A stretch of 64,000 nt of DNA from Pelagibacterium sp. (lineage in GTDB: Bacteria; Pseudomonadota; Alphaproteobacteria; Rhizobiales; Devosiaceae): the NCBI GenBank assembly GCA_002723255.1, contig PBNW01000070.1, forward strand, positions 1 through 64,000, in the 5' to 3' direction. The notes under the pieces were generated by a model. That model ran no database searches. It worked only from the letters and a program-made list of their open reading frames with translations, and had not been told where the DNA came from. This document shows, in pieces, positions 38,940 through 47,645 of the stretch. Every line of letters begins with the position of its first letter. Position 1 is the first letter of the stretch. The position numbers were made by a program, and so were the translations under genes.

Positions 38940-40205
38940 ATGGAATTCATGAAGCTCAGGGACCTCAAGGCCAAATCACCGGCCGAGTTGCAGTCCTTTG
39001 CCGAAGAGCTCGACGTCGAAAATGCCAATACACTGCGCAAGCAGGAATTGATGTTCGCCATCCTCAAGCAATTGGCGACCCGCGATGTGGAAATAACCGG
39101 CGAAGGCGTTGTCGAGGTCCTGCCCGATGGTTTCGGCTTCCTGCGCTCTCCCGATGCCAATTATCTGCCCGGTCCTGACGACATCTATGTCAGCCCCTCC
39201 CAGATTCGCCGTTTCGGGCTGCGCACCGGCGACACGGTCGAAGGCCAGATCCGCTCTCCCAAGGAAGGCGAGCGCTATTTTGCGCTGCTCAAGGTCAACA
39301 CAATCAATTTCGAGGACCCCGAACGGGTCCGCCACAAGATCAATTTCGACAACCTCACCCCGCTCTATCCCGATGAGCGGCTGAACATGGAACTTGCCGA
39401 TCCCACAACCAAGGATCGCTCGGCCCGCGTCATCGATCTGGTTGCACCGCTCGGCAAGGGCCAGCGCGCCCTGATCGTTGCTCCGCCGCGTACCGGTAAA
39501 ACGGTATTGTTGCAAAATATTGCACAATCGATCGCCACCAATCATCCCGAATGCTATCTGATCGTGCTTCTGATCGACGAACGTCCCGAAGAAGTGACCG
39601 ACATGCAGCGCTCGGTGAAGGGGGAAGTGATTTCCTCGACCTTTGACGAGCCGGCTTCGCGCCACGTTCAAGTTGCTGAAATGGTTATCGAAAAGGCCAA
39701 GCGACTTGTCGAGCACAAACGCGACGTCGTAATTCTCCTCGATTCGATCACGCGCCTTGGCCGTGCCTACAACACAGTCGTTCCATCATCGGGCAAGGTT
39801 TTGACCGGTGGTGTGGATGCCAATGCGCTTCAGCGTCCCAAGCGCTTTTTCGGTGCGGCGCGCAATATCGAGGACGGTGGCTCGCTGACCATCATTTCGA
39901 CGGCGCTGATCGACACCGGCAGTCGCATGGACGAAGTGATCTTTGAAGAGTTCAAGGGCACGGGCAACTCCGAAATCGTGCTTGACCGCAAGGTTTCCGA
40001 CAAGCGCGTCTTCCCGGCCATCGACGTTACAAAGTCGGGCACCCGCAAGGAAGAACTGCTGGTCGAATCCGATATCTTGCGCAAGATGTATGTTCTGCGC
40101 CGGATCCTCAATCCGATGGGCACCGTCGATGCCATGGAATTCCTGCTCGACAAGCTGCGGCAGACCAAGACAAATGCCGAGTTCTTCGAGTCGATGAACA
40201 CCTGA
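38940..40205 (+). CDS. rho: Transcription termination factor Rho
   Basis: The protein has 421 residues from ATG 38940, 6 bases after AAGAAGG. The N-terminal RNA-binding domain has [21 protein letters not shown] and [37 protein letters not shown]. Walker A is [22 protein letters not shown], then [32 protein letters not shown] (Walker B), [30 protein letters not shown]. The hexameric helicase ends transcription. The neighbourhood of hemE and mnmE is typical. Confidence 0.97.
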   Translation: MEFMKLRDLKAKSPAELQSFAEELDVENANTLRKQELMFAILKQLATRDVEITGEGVVEVLPDGFGFLRSPDANYLPGPDDIYVSPSQIRRFGLRTGDTVEGQIRSPKEGERYFALLKVNTINFEDPERVRHKINFDNLTPLYPDERLNMELADPTTKDRSARVIDLVAPLGKGQRALIVAPPRTGKTVLLQNIAQSIATNHPECYLIVLLIDERPEEVTDMQRSVKGEVISSTFDEPASRHVQVAEMVIEKAKRLVEHKRDVVILLDSITRLGRAYNTVVPSSGKVLTGGVDANALQRPKRFFGAARNIEDGGSLTIISTALIDTGSRMDEVIFEEFKGTGNSEIVLDRKVSDKRVFPAIDVTKSGTRKEELLVESDILRKMYVLRRILNPMGTVDAMEFLLDKLRQTKTNAEFFESMNT

Positions 40206-40234
40206 TTTCGGCCCGCTTCGGCTACATTTTTTGA

Positions 40235-40264
40235 GGCCGCGCGTGGCGTTGACACGGCGCGGCC
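40235..40264 (+). terminator. Hairpin between rho and mnmE
   Basis: GGCCGCGC (40235-40242) pairs with GCGCGGCC (40257-40264); the stem extends imperfectly with GTG and CAC. No good T-run follows. Confidence 0.35.
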
Positions 40265-40285
40265 TTGCTGCATTCTGACCCCGGA

Positions 40286-41605
40286 ATGACTTTGATGCAG
40301 ACCAGCACAACCATTGCCGCGCTATCCACGGGCAGCCTGCCTTCAGGCGTTGCAATTATCAGGCTGTCCGGTCCAAAGACCTTTGCGGCGGTCGAGGCTC
40401 TGTGCGGCAGTCTGCCGGCGCCCCGCACACTGGCGCGAAAGACGCTGATCCATCCGGAAACGGGGGAAGCCCTCGACCAGGGCCTTGTTGCCGTTTTCCC
40501 CGGGCCCCATTCCTTCACCGGGCAGGATTGTGCCGAGTTTCAGGTTCATGGTTCACCGGCCGGCGTAAAGGCCATTTTGTCCACGCTGACCACCTGTTGC
40601 GGCCTTGAATTGGCCGGGGCCGGCGATTTCACCCGCCGCGCCTTTGAAAACGGCAAGCTCGATCTTACGGCCGTTGAGGGTCTTGGTGACCTCTTGGCGG
40701 CCGAAACCGAATCCCAGCGACGTCAGGCCCTCTCGCGCCTGGAAGGCGGTCTGGCCGATCAAGTCATGATCTGGCGGGCGTTGTTGCTGGACGCGCGAGC
40801 CGAGATCGAAGCGCGTCTCGATTTTTCAGACGAAGACGACGTACCATTCGCCTTGCCGCATCATTTTATCGCCGATTTGCAGGCGCTTGGCCGCAAGCTC
40901 GCCGACGCACTGGCGAGCTATGACAGGGGCCGCATCGTCCGGGAGGGTTTCCGCATCGTTCTGGCCGGCGCGCCCAACGCCGGCAAATCGAGCCTGCTCA
41001 ATCGCCTGGCCGGCTCCGAGGTCGCGATCGTCACCGCTGAAGCCGGTACCACGCGCGATACCAAGGATGTCGCCATCGATCTCGGCGGTCAGCTCATCAC
41101 GCTCACCGATACCGCCGGATTGCGCGAGACAGACAGTCTGGCGGAAGGCGAAGGCATCAGACGGGCAAAAAAGGCTATGGAAAGCGCCGATCTCGTCCTC
41201 TGGCTGCTTGCTCCGGACGCAGTAAGTGCACCGGACATTGAAATGGACGTTCCCGTCTGGCGTCTGGGCACAAAATCGGATCTGGGGCAGGGGGCCTTTG
41301 TGGTCGATCTGTCGCTGTCGGTCACCAGCGGAGAGGGTATCGAAACCTTGCTAAAGCGCATCGAAAGCCATATTGAAGGCCGCCTCGGTGCGAGTGAATC
41401 AAGTCTGGTCAGCCATCTGCGCGACAAAGACGCGCTCGAGCGGGCGATCGTCAGCGTTGAAACGGCATTGGAGCGGATCGACCAGCCCGAACTCTGCGCT
41501 GAAGACTTGCGCCGGGCTGCCGACACTCTGGCCGGATTGATCGGGCTTATGGACAATGAAGCGGTTTTGGACCGACTGTTTGCCGGTTTTTGCATCGGGA
41601 AGTGA
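40286..41605 (+). CDS. mnmE: tRNA modification GTPase MnmE
   Basis: The protein has 439 residues from ATG 40286 (ATG 40295 is possible). The formyl-THF-binding N-domain has TIAALSTGSLPSGVAIIRLSG and FTGQDCAEFQVHGSPAGV. The inserted G domain has VLAGAPNAGKSSLLNRLAGSEVAIVTAEAGTTRD and LTDTAGLRETD. The C-terminal catalytic Cys is in FCIGK. With MnmG it installs the carboxymethylaminomethyl group at U34 of some tRNAs. Confidence 0.96.
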   Translation: MTLMQTSTTIAALSTGSLPSGVAIIRLSGPKTFAAVEALCGSLPAPRTLARKTLIHPETGEALDQGLVAVFPGPHSFTGQDCAEFQVHGSPAGVKAILSTLTTCCGLELAGAGDFTRRAFENGKLDLTAVEGLGDLLAAETESQRRQALSRLEGGLADQVMIWRALLLDARAEIEARLDFSDEDDVPFALPHHFIADLQALGRKLADALASYDRGRIVREGFRIVLAGAPNAGKSSLLNRLAGSEVAIVTAEAGTTRDTKDVAIDLGGQLITLTDTAGLRETDSLAEGEGIRRAKKAMESADLVLWLLAPDAVSAPDIEMDVPVWRLGTKSDLGQGAFVVDLSLSVTSGEGIETLLKRIESHIEGRLGASESSLVSHLRDKDALERAIVSVETALERIDQPELCAEDLRRAADTLAGLIGLMDNEAVLDRLFAGFCIGK

Positions 41606-41618
41606 TTCACGTGAAACA
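41603..41618. promoter_or_regulatory. parS site 1 (mnmE-mnmG gap)
   Basis: TGATTCACGTGAAACA matches TGTTTCACGTGAAACA at 15 of 16 positions. It overlaps the mnmE stop codon and is the first of three tandem copies in 90 bases. Confidence 0.85.
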
Positions 41619-41638
41619 CGCCGCACCCTTGTCGCGAG

Positions 41639-41654
41639 GGATTCACGTGAAACA
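41639..41654. promoter_or_regulatory. parS site 2 (mnmE-mnmG gap)
   Basis: GGATTCACGTGAAACA matches parS at 14 of 16 positions, 36 bases after site 1 (start to start). Confidence 0.8.
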
Positions 41655-41675
41655 GGGGGCGCCAATGCGGGCAAG

Positions 41676-41691
41676 AGATTCACGTGAAACA
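41676..41691. promoter_or_regulatory. parS site 3 (mnmE-mnmG gap)
   Basis: AGATTCACGTGAAACA matches parS at 14 of 16 positions, 37 bases after site 2 and 18 bases before the mnmG start. Confidence 0.8.
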
Positions 41692-41708
41692 CCATCGAGA
41701 GTGCAATC

Positions 41709-43574
41709 ATGACTGACTATGGCGTCATCATCGTTGGCGGGGGACACGCGGGAGCGGAAGCGGCGGCCGCTTCGGCACGCCTGGGGGTGGCAACCGCGCT
41801 GGTCACGCATCGGTTCGCAACCATTGGTGAAATGAGCTGCAATCCGGCCATCGGTGGTCTGGGCAAAGGCCATCTGGTCCGCGAAATTGACGCCCTCGAT
41901 GGCGTCATGGGCCGCATCGCCGACAAGGGCGGCATTCAGTTCCGTGTCCTCAATCGCCGAAAAGGTCCGGCCGTGCGTGGGCCCCGTGCGCAGCAGGACC
42001 GCAAGCTTTATCGCGAGGCCATGCAGGCCGAACTGTCTGCAACGCCCAATCTCGACATTATCGAAGGCGAAGTTGACGATCTCCTGGTGACCGAGGGCGT
42101 GGTCAGCGGCGTCGTTCTGCTCGACGGTCGCCAGATTTCGACCAGAGCCGTGGTTCTGACGACCGGCACATTCCTGCGCGGTCTTATCCATCGTGGTGAG
42201 GAAACCATTCCGGCGGGCCGGGCCGGGGAAAAGCCGGTTCTGGGCCTTTCGGTCCGTCTTGAAGCGCTCGGGCTCAAGCTGGGCCGCCTCAAGACCGGCA
42301 CGCCGCCGCGGCTCGATGCCAACACCATAGATTTCTCGGTGCTGGGCGAACAGCTTGGCGACGAACCGCCCGAGCCGTTTTCCGCACTGACCGACGCCAT
42401 CACAACCCGGCAGATTTCGTGTTTTGAAACCCGCACGACACCCGAGGCGCATCGGATCATCGCCGATAATCTTTCAAAATCAGCGATGTATTCGGGACGC
42501 ATCCAGTCGCGCGGGCCGCGCTATTGCCCTTCGATCGAAGACAAGATCGTGCGCTTTGCCGACAAGGACAGTCATCTGGTTTTCCTGGAGCCCGAGGGGC
42601 TCGACGATCCCACGATCTATCCCAATGGCCTTTCGACGTCCCTGCCGGCCGATGTGCAGCTGGAATTCCTGCAGGCCATGCCAGGGCTTGAAAATGTGGT
42701 GATCAAGCGTCCCGGCTATGCCATCGAATATGATCACGTCGATCCGCGCGAACTGGCGCCAAGCCTCATGCTGCGCGCCCTGCCGGGGCTTTACCTGGCA
42801 GGTCAGATCAATGGCACGACGGGCTATGAAGAGGCTGCCGCGCAGGGCCTTTTGGCCGGTGCCAACGCTGCATTGGCCGCCCTCGGGCGCACCCCACTCA
42901 TCCTCTCGCGCACCAATTCCTATCTTGGCGTCATGATCGACGATCTGATTTCCCGCGGGGTGACCGAGCCTTATCGCATGTTCACCTCGCGCGCCGAGTT
43001 CCGTCTGCAGCTGAGGGTCGACAACGCCGACCAGCGCCTGACGCAGCTTGGAATAGACACCGGCATCGTCTCCAAAGAGCGTGAGCAGCATTTCCGCGTC
43101 CGTATGGAGCGGCTGGACGGAGCCAAGGCGCTTTTGCATTCCCTATGGGTAACCCCGACCGAAGCGCGCAAAGTCGGCGTGAACGTCAATGCGGATGGCG
43201 TGCGGCGTACCGCCTTTGAACTGATGAGCTACCCAACCACCACGCGGCAAGATCTTGAAGCCGTATGGCCTGGGATTTCAGACATGGAATCAAAGACTTA
43301 TGAGCAGGTGGCCATCGACGCGCAATATGCTGTCTATCTGGAGCGCCAGCAGGCGGACGTTGAGGCCGTAAAGCGAGACGAAGCGCGTGCAATTCCCGAA
43401 TGGCTCGATTACAGCCTTCTGCCCGGGCTATCGAACGAAATGAAGCAAAAGCTCATTGCGGCCCGTCCCCAAACCATCGCCCAGGCCCAGCGCATCGAGG
43501 GCGTGACTCCGGCGGCACTGACATTGGTCCTGGCGGTTATCCGTCGTGGCCGTATCGACCGGAAGGCGTCATGA
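41709..43574 (+). CDS. mnmG: tRNA uridine-5-carboxymethylaminomethyl modification enzyme MnmG (GidA)
   Basis: The protein has 621 residues. The FAD-binding loop is [21 protein letters not shown], followed by [65 protein letters not shown] and [24 protein letters not shown]. The C-terminal helical domain ends [15 protein letters not shown] and [19 protein letters not shown]. It overlaps rsmG by 4 bases. Confidence 0.97.
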   Translation: MTDYGVIIVGGGHAGAEAAAASARLGVATALVTHRFATIGEMSCNPAIGGLGKGHLVREIDALDGVMGRIADKGGIQFRVLNRRKGPAVRGPRAQQDRKLYREAMQAELSATPNLDIIEGEVDDLLVTEGVVSGVVLLDGRQISTRAVVLTTGTFLRGLIHRGEETIPAGRAGEKPVLGLSVRLEALGLKLGRLKTGTPPRLDANTIDFSVLGEQLGDEPPEPFSALTDAITTRQISCFETRTTPEAHRIIADNLSKSAMYSGRIQSRGPRYCPSIEDKIVRFADKDSHLVFLEPEGLDDPTIYPNGLSTSLPADVQLEFLQAMPGLENVVIKRPGYAIEYDHVDPRELAPSLMLRALPGLYLAGQINGTTGYEEAAAQGLLAGANAALAALGRTPLILSRTNSYLGVMIDDLISRGVTEPYRMFTSRAEFRLQLRVDNADQRLTQLGIDTGIVSKEREQHFRVRMERLDGAKALLHSLWVTPTEARKVGVNVNADGVRRTAFELMSYPTTTRQDLEAVWPGISDMESKTYEQVAIDAQYAVYLERQQADVEAVKRDEARAIPEWLDYSLLPGLSNEMKQKLIAARPQTIAQAQRIEGVTPAALTLVLAVIRRGRIDRKAS

Positions 43575-44230
43575 CCGGTGATTCGCAGCGTTTGGCGGAC
43601 CTTGAGCGCCACGGTGCGCCAATGTTCGGCAATGTTGAGGTTATTTTCACTCAACTCCATAGATTTTCGGACCATCTTTTGCGCTGGCAGAAGGTTCAGA
43701 ATCTGGTTTCACGTGAAACACCGGGGGATCTGTGGTCGCGCCATATCCTTGATTCGCTTCAGATTTTGCCGCTGATCGGCCCAATTTCCGGGCCATTGCG
43801 CATTCTCGATATCGGCAGCGGCGGGGGTTTTCCCGCGATTCCCCTGGCCATCGCGTTGCAGGACGTCGATTTTTCCATGCATCTGATCGAATCCAACACA
43901 CGAAAATGTGCGTTCCTGCGGGCCGCGGCGCGCGAATTTGACCTGCCGATCACAGTTCATACTGCCAGAATAGAGGCGGTTCCGCCCGAAATTGTTGGGG
44001 TAGTCGATCTTTTTACCTCCCGGGCCCTAGCGCCCTTACCCTTGCTCTTGACCTATATCCACCGTTTTTGGAGCCCGCAAAGCCGCGCCATTCTGCATAA
44101 AGGGCGCGAAAATGGGGAAGAACTGAAATCAGCGGATTCAGATTGGGTTTACGATGTGTTAAAGCATCAAAGTGCGACGGACAAAGACGGCGTTCTGCTC
44201 GAGTTTTCCCATCTGAGGCCTCGCACCTAA
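43571..44230 (+). CDS. rsmG: 16S rRNA (guanine-527-N7)-methyltransferase RsmG (GidB)
   Basis: The protein has 219 residues from ATG 43571, overlapping the mnmG stop. SAM-binding loop [21 protein letters not shown], then [22 protein letters not shown] and [17 protein letters not shown]. It methylates G527 near the decoding site; loss gives low-level streptomycin resistance in other bacteria. A parS site lies inside its coding sequence at codons 45-50. Confidence 0.94.
   Translation: MTGDSQRLADLERHGAPMFGNVEVIFTQLHRFSDHLLRWQKVQNLVSRETPGDLWSRHILDSLQILPLIGPISGPLRILDIGSGGGFPAIPLAIALQDVDFSMHLIESNTRKCAFLRAAAREFDLPITVHTARIEAVPPEIVGVVDLFTSRALAPLPLLLTYIHRFWSPQSRAILHKGRENGEELKSADSDWVYDVLKHQSATDKDGVLLEFSHLRPRT
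43705..43720. promoter_or_regulatory. parS site 4, inside rsmG
   Basis: GGTTTCACGTGAAACA matches parS at 15 of 16 positions and contains the full 14-base palindrome TTTCACGTGAAA. It encodes the VSRET residues of RsmG. Confidence 0.85.
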
Positions 44231-44267
44231 CCTAAGTGTTTGAAGCCGTGACGGTTTCGGAGGTCAG

Positions 44268-45068
44268 ATGCATCCGCGTATCATTACACTCGCCAATCAA
44301 AAGGGTGGTGTCGGCAAGACGACGACGGCCATTAACCTTGCAACTGCCCTCGCCGCGATTGGTGAGCGTGTTCTGATCGTCGATCTCGATCCGCAGGGCA
44401 ATGCCTCCACCGGGCTTGGGCTCGGCCGCCAGCAGCGTGAGCGCTCGTCCTATGACCTGCTGCTCAACGAATCGACCGTCAAGGACGCGGCGGTGCTTAC
44501 CAATGTACCCAACGTTGCGATCGTTCCCTCGACCATGGATCTGCTGGGTGTGGAATTGATGATCGCCGCCGAGCGGGATCGGGCGTTTCGTTTGAAGTCG
44601 GCATTGGATAACGTTGCCGAAGTGACCATCGACAATAAGCCGATCACCTATGTGCTGATCGACTGCCCGCCGTCGCTGAATCTGCTCACCATCAACGCGC
44701 TCACCGCTGCCGACGCGGTGCTTGTGCCGTTGCAGTGCGAATTTTTCGCGCTGGAGGGTCTGAGCCAATTGCTTCAAACCATTGAGCAAATCCGCTCGAC
44801 ACTCAATCCGCGGCTGTCGATCCAGGGCGTGGTGATGACCATGTTCGACAAGCGCAACAATCTGTCCGAGCAGGTGCTCAGCGATGTGCGCGAGCATATG
44901 GGAACGCTGGTCTACGACACCGTCATTCCTCGCAATGTGCGTCTTTCCGAGGCGCCCAGCTATGGCAAGCCGGCTTTGCTGTATGACCTTAAATGCGCCG
45001 GAAGTCAGGCCTATCTTCGATTGGCCACCGAAGTAATCAAGCGCGAACGCCAGTTGCGGGCGGCCTGA
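44268..45068 (+). CDS. parA: Chromosome partitioning ATPase ParA
   Basis: The protein has 266 residues. The deviant Walker A is IITLANQKGGVGKTTTAINLATALA (signature Lys), then VLIVDLDPQGNASTGLG, YVLIDCPPSLNLLTINALTAADAVLVPLQCEFFALEGL. It binds DNA non-specifically in the ATP form and moves ParB-parS complexes. ParB follows with a stop-start overlap or short gap. Confidence 0.97.
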   Translation: MHPRIITLANQKGGVGKTTTAINLATALAAIGERVLIVDLDPQGNASTGLGLGRQQRERSSYDLLLNESTVKDAAVLTNVPNVAIVPSTMDLLGVELMIAAERDRAFRLKSALDNVAEVTIDNKPITYVLIDCPPSLNLLTINALTAADAVLVPLQCEFFALEGLSQLLQTIEQIRSTLNPRLSIQGVVMTMFDKRNNLSEQVLSDVREHMGTLVYDTVIPRNVRLSEAPSYGKPALLYDLKCAGSQAYLRLATEVIKRERQLRAA

Positions 45069-45079
45069 TGGAGAAGACC

Positions 45080-45964
45080 ATGAACGATAAACCCACTCGT
45101 CTCGGCCGCGGTCTGGCCGCGCTGATCGGCGATATGCAGCCTCTTGAAGCCGCGCCCCGCCAGGCAGAAGCCTCCACAGGCACCCGCCGGCTGCCCGTCG
45201 AATTCATAATTGCCAACCGGGCCAACCCGCGTAAGGATTTCGACGCCGAGCTGCTCGAGGATCTGACCAATTCAATTCGTGAAAAAGGCGTCATGCAGCC
45301 GCTTCTGGTGCGCCCGAGCGATCAGGGGCCAGATGTCTTTGAAATCATCGCCGGAGAGCGGCGCTGGCGCGCAGCGCAGCGCGCAGGACTGCACGAGGTT
45401 CCCGTCATCATCCGTGAGGTCGATGACAAGGAAGCGCTTGAGCTGGCAATCATCGAAAACGTCCAGCGCGCCGACCTCAATCCGCTTGAAGAAGCCCAAG
45501 GCTATGGGCAGCTGATCGAACAGTTCGACTATACCCAAAACGATCTGGCGCACGTCATTGGCAAGTCCCGCTCCCATGTTGCCAACACGCTCAGGTTGTT
45601 GCGGCTGCCCGACGAGGTCCAGCACATGCTCGAGCGCGGCGAGCTTACCGCGGGGCATGCCAGAACGTTGATTACGTCGGATGATCCATTGGCTTTGGCA
45701 CGCCGAATCGTTGACGCGGGGCTGTCGGTGCGCGAAGCCGAAGCGCTGCATCAGCAGGGCGCTGAAGCGCGTCGACCGCAACCGGCCGGCGAAAAGCGGC
45801 CGGCGTCGAAAGACGCGGACACACTGGCCCTGGAAAAGCAGCTATCGGACGCCTTGGGCCTTTCGGTGACGCTCGATCACAAGGATCGTGGCGGAAAACT
45901 GGAAATCCGCTACAAAACGCTTGAGCAGCTCGACGGAATTTGCGCGCGCCTCATGCCGCATTGA
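45080..45964 (+). CDS. parB: Chromosome partitioning protein ParB
   Basis: The protein has 294 residues. ATG 45080 is preferred because GGAGAAG lies 4 bases upstream; ATG 45068 overlaps the parA stop and is the alternative. It has the N-terminal ParA-contact motif LGRGLAALIGD, the CTPase/spreading motif IIAGERRWRAAQRAGL (GERRxR), IIENVQRADLNPLEEAQGY, and the HTH that reads parS (YTQNDLAHVIGKSRSHVANTLRLL), then the C-terminal dimer domain. parS sites lie on both sides. Confidence 0.97.
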   Translation: MNDKPTRLGRGLAALIGDMQPLEAAPRQAEASTGTRRLPVEFIIANRANPRKDFDAELLEDLTNSIREKGVMQPLLVRPSDQGPDVFEIIAGERRWRAAQRAGLHEVPVIIREVDDKEALELAIIENVQRADLNPLEEAQGYGQLIEQFDYTQNDLAHVIGKSRSHVANTLRLLRLPDEVQHMLERGELTAGHARTLITSDDPLALARRIVDAGLSVREAEALHQQGAEARRPQPAGEKRPASKDADTLALEKQLSDALGLSVTLDHKDRGGKLEIRYKTLEQLDGICARLMPH

Positions 45965-45968
45965 GCGG

Positions 45969-45984
45969 CGTTGCACGTGAAACA
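45969..45984. promoter_or_regulatory. parS site 5, after parB
   Basis: CGTTGCACGTGAAACA matches parS at 14 of 16 positions and starts 5 bases past the parB stop. Confidence 0.75.
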
Positions 45985-46009
45985 TCTGCCTAAGTTGCTG
46001 ATATCTCTT

Positions 46010-46136
46010 GATCCATTCTGGATTTAATAGGTCGGGTCGCCGGCTCTAGAATTTTGTTTTGTCCCGTATCCGAGTCGCACAACCGATTCCATGCGCCATG
46101 GCGTCGCGGACAGGTTTGTGCTCGACAGGTTCTATC
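46010..46136 (+). repeat. Dispersed intergenic repeat, copy C
   Basis: It contains TTGTCCCGTATCCGAGTCGC, then CCGATTCCATGCGCCATGGC, GTCGCGGACAGGTTTGTGCT, matching copy B in order with many substitutions. It ends GGTTCTAT; the CTA at 46132-46134 is the stop codon of holA on the other strand. Confidence 0.6.
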
Positions 46137-47154
46137 GTCTGGCCGCGGCCATGCATATGGCAAGCAGCGCCTGGCGGCCTATGGCCGGCGCCAGTGGCCC
46201 CGATTTGCGGCTGTCGAGGATGGCGGCGGCCAGACGATTGCAGGCTGCCGCCAGCCCATCATCGTTCCAGAGCCTGAGTTGTTGCTCGAAACCGGCCTTG
46301 CGCGAAAAATGGATGCGTGGCGTTGCCCGGCTGACGATCTGGTCGACGCTTGCTCCGGCATCGATTTCAGCACGCATGGCACGCAGCCTGGAAAAATGCT
46401 GCATTGCGACGATCAGCAGGCGCTGTGCGTCGGTTCCGGCGGCCGCCGCGCGCGTCATGGCATCGTCGAAGCGACGGGCATGGCCGGTGGCGATGGAATC
46501 GACGACAGCATCGATGGCCAAGGCCGCGTTATCACCGCACAATCGCATGACGTCGTCCCGGGTCAACCTGCCACCGTCCCCGGCATAAAGAACGAGTTTT
46601 TGCAGTTCGCTGCGCGTTACCTGGCGGTCGTTGCCAAGCATGTCGCGCAGCATCGGCGCCAGATCGGCCTCCAGCGCAATATTGGCCGCGGCAAATGTTT
46701 CGCGGATCAATGTATCGATTGTCTGGCCGGTGTCGGCATAACAGGGCAATGCCCTGGCATCCCTGCGCGCTTCGGCATGCTTGCGCAGGGCGTCGGAGGG
46801 CTTTAGGTCGGCGCCTTCTACGACAAAGAGGGCCTGGGCTCCTTCGTCGAGGAGTTCGACAAGGGTGGGCGCCAGTTTGTTTGTCGCCGCGCGAATGCGA
46901 ATAGTGGTCTGACCGCCAAACAAGGATGGGCTGCGCGCCAGAATACCCAGTCTTTGGGGATCGGCGTCGATCTCGCTCATATGCAATTGCGACAGGCTTT
47001 CGGGATCTGGCGGGTCGCCGGCGAAATGCTTGACCAGCCGGGCCGCATTCTCGCTGACCAGCCCGGTATCGGGACCATAAACCAGCACAAGGCCCGAGGT
47101 CAGGTCGGGGCGCGCGAGAAACTTCTCGATGTCGCGCCCCTTAAGTGCGCTCAT
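46132..47154 (-). CDS. holA: DNA polymerase III delta subunit
   Basis: The protein has 340 residues from ATG 47154, overlapping the lptE stop (ATGA). HolA is the clamp-loader subunit that opens the beta clamp. Motifs are [79 protein letters not shown] and the C-terminal collar domain with AMQHFSRLRAM. The order leuS-lptE-holA is standard. The stop codon comes from repeat copy C. Confidence 0.93.
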   Translation of the reverse strand: MSALKGRDIEKFLARPDLTSGLVLVYGPDTGLVSENAARLVKHFAGDPPDPESLSQLHMSEIDADPQRLGILARSPSLFGGQTTIRIRAATNKLAPTLVELLDEGAQALFVVEGADLKPSDALRKHAEARRDARALPCYADTGQTIDTLIRETFAAANIALEADLAPMLRDMLGNDRQVTRSELQKLVLYAGDGGRLTRDDVMRLCGDNAALAIDAVVDSIATGHARRFDDAMTRAAAAGTDAQRLLIVAMQHFSRLRAMRAEIDAGASVDQIVSRATPRIHFSRKAGFEQQLRLWNDDGLAAACNRLAAAILDSRKSGPLAPAIGRQALLAICMAAARR

Positions 47155-47645
47155 CGTGTCTGCAGGTCGGCCAGCAAAGCCAGACGAACAGTTTCCGCCG
47201 CCGCCTTTGCCGCCTGTTCTTCCGCTGCCGTCCGCGCAGCATCGTCGGCGACGATCTGGCCCGTCGTGCGATAGCCGGCGGTGGCCGAGCGCGCGCCGCC
47301 GGCGAGGCTCATGCCATCGTCGATGACGAGATAAGTTATTGTGATCGTGAGCTGATTTTCCGTTATTGGCCCCGATATACTGGATAGGCCAATGCGCGTG
47401 GTGTTGGACGAAACCTGGGCAGAAAACTGCGGTGCGCCCGCGACGTTCGGCCCAAGTCGATCCGAAAGCGTTCGATAAACCACTTGCTCCAGGCGCGTTT
47501 CCGGTTCCGCATAGCTCAGGGCGAGGCTCGCGTTCGCCGCGTTCGCACCGCCGTAAATCGGCGTCAGTGTGCAGCCGGCCAAAGAGACGGCCGCTGTTAG
47601 GGCCGTACCAAGGCACAAGGCACGAAGACCTCTAGCAAACCACAT
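47151..47645 (-). CDS. lptE: LPS-assembly lipoprotein LptE
   Basis: The protein has 164 residues with signal [20 protein letters not shown] and lipobox SLAGC (Cys25). TPIYGG after the Cys is typical of LptE. The rest has [22 protein letters not shown] and an Ala-rich C-terminal helix. LptE plugs the LptD barrel that places LPS in the outer membrane. It overlaps leuS by 14 bases and holA by 4. Confidence 0.92.
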   Translation of the reverse strand: MWFARGLRALCLGTALTAAVSLAGCTLTPIYGGANAANASLALSYAEPETRLEQVVYRTLSDRLGPNVAGAPQFSAQVSSNTTRIGLSSISGPITENQLTITITYLVIDDGMSLAGGARSATAGYRTTGQIVADDAARTAAEEQAAKAAAETVRLALLADLQTR

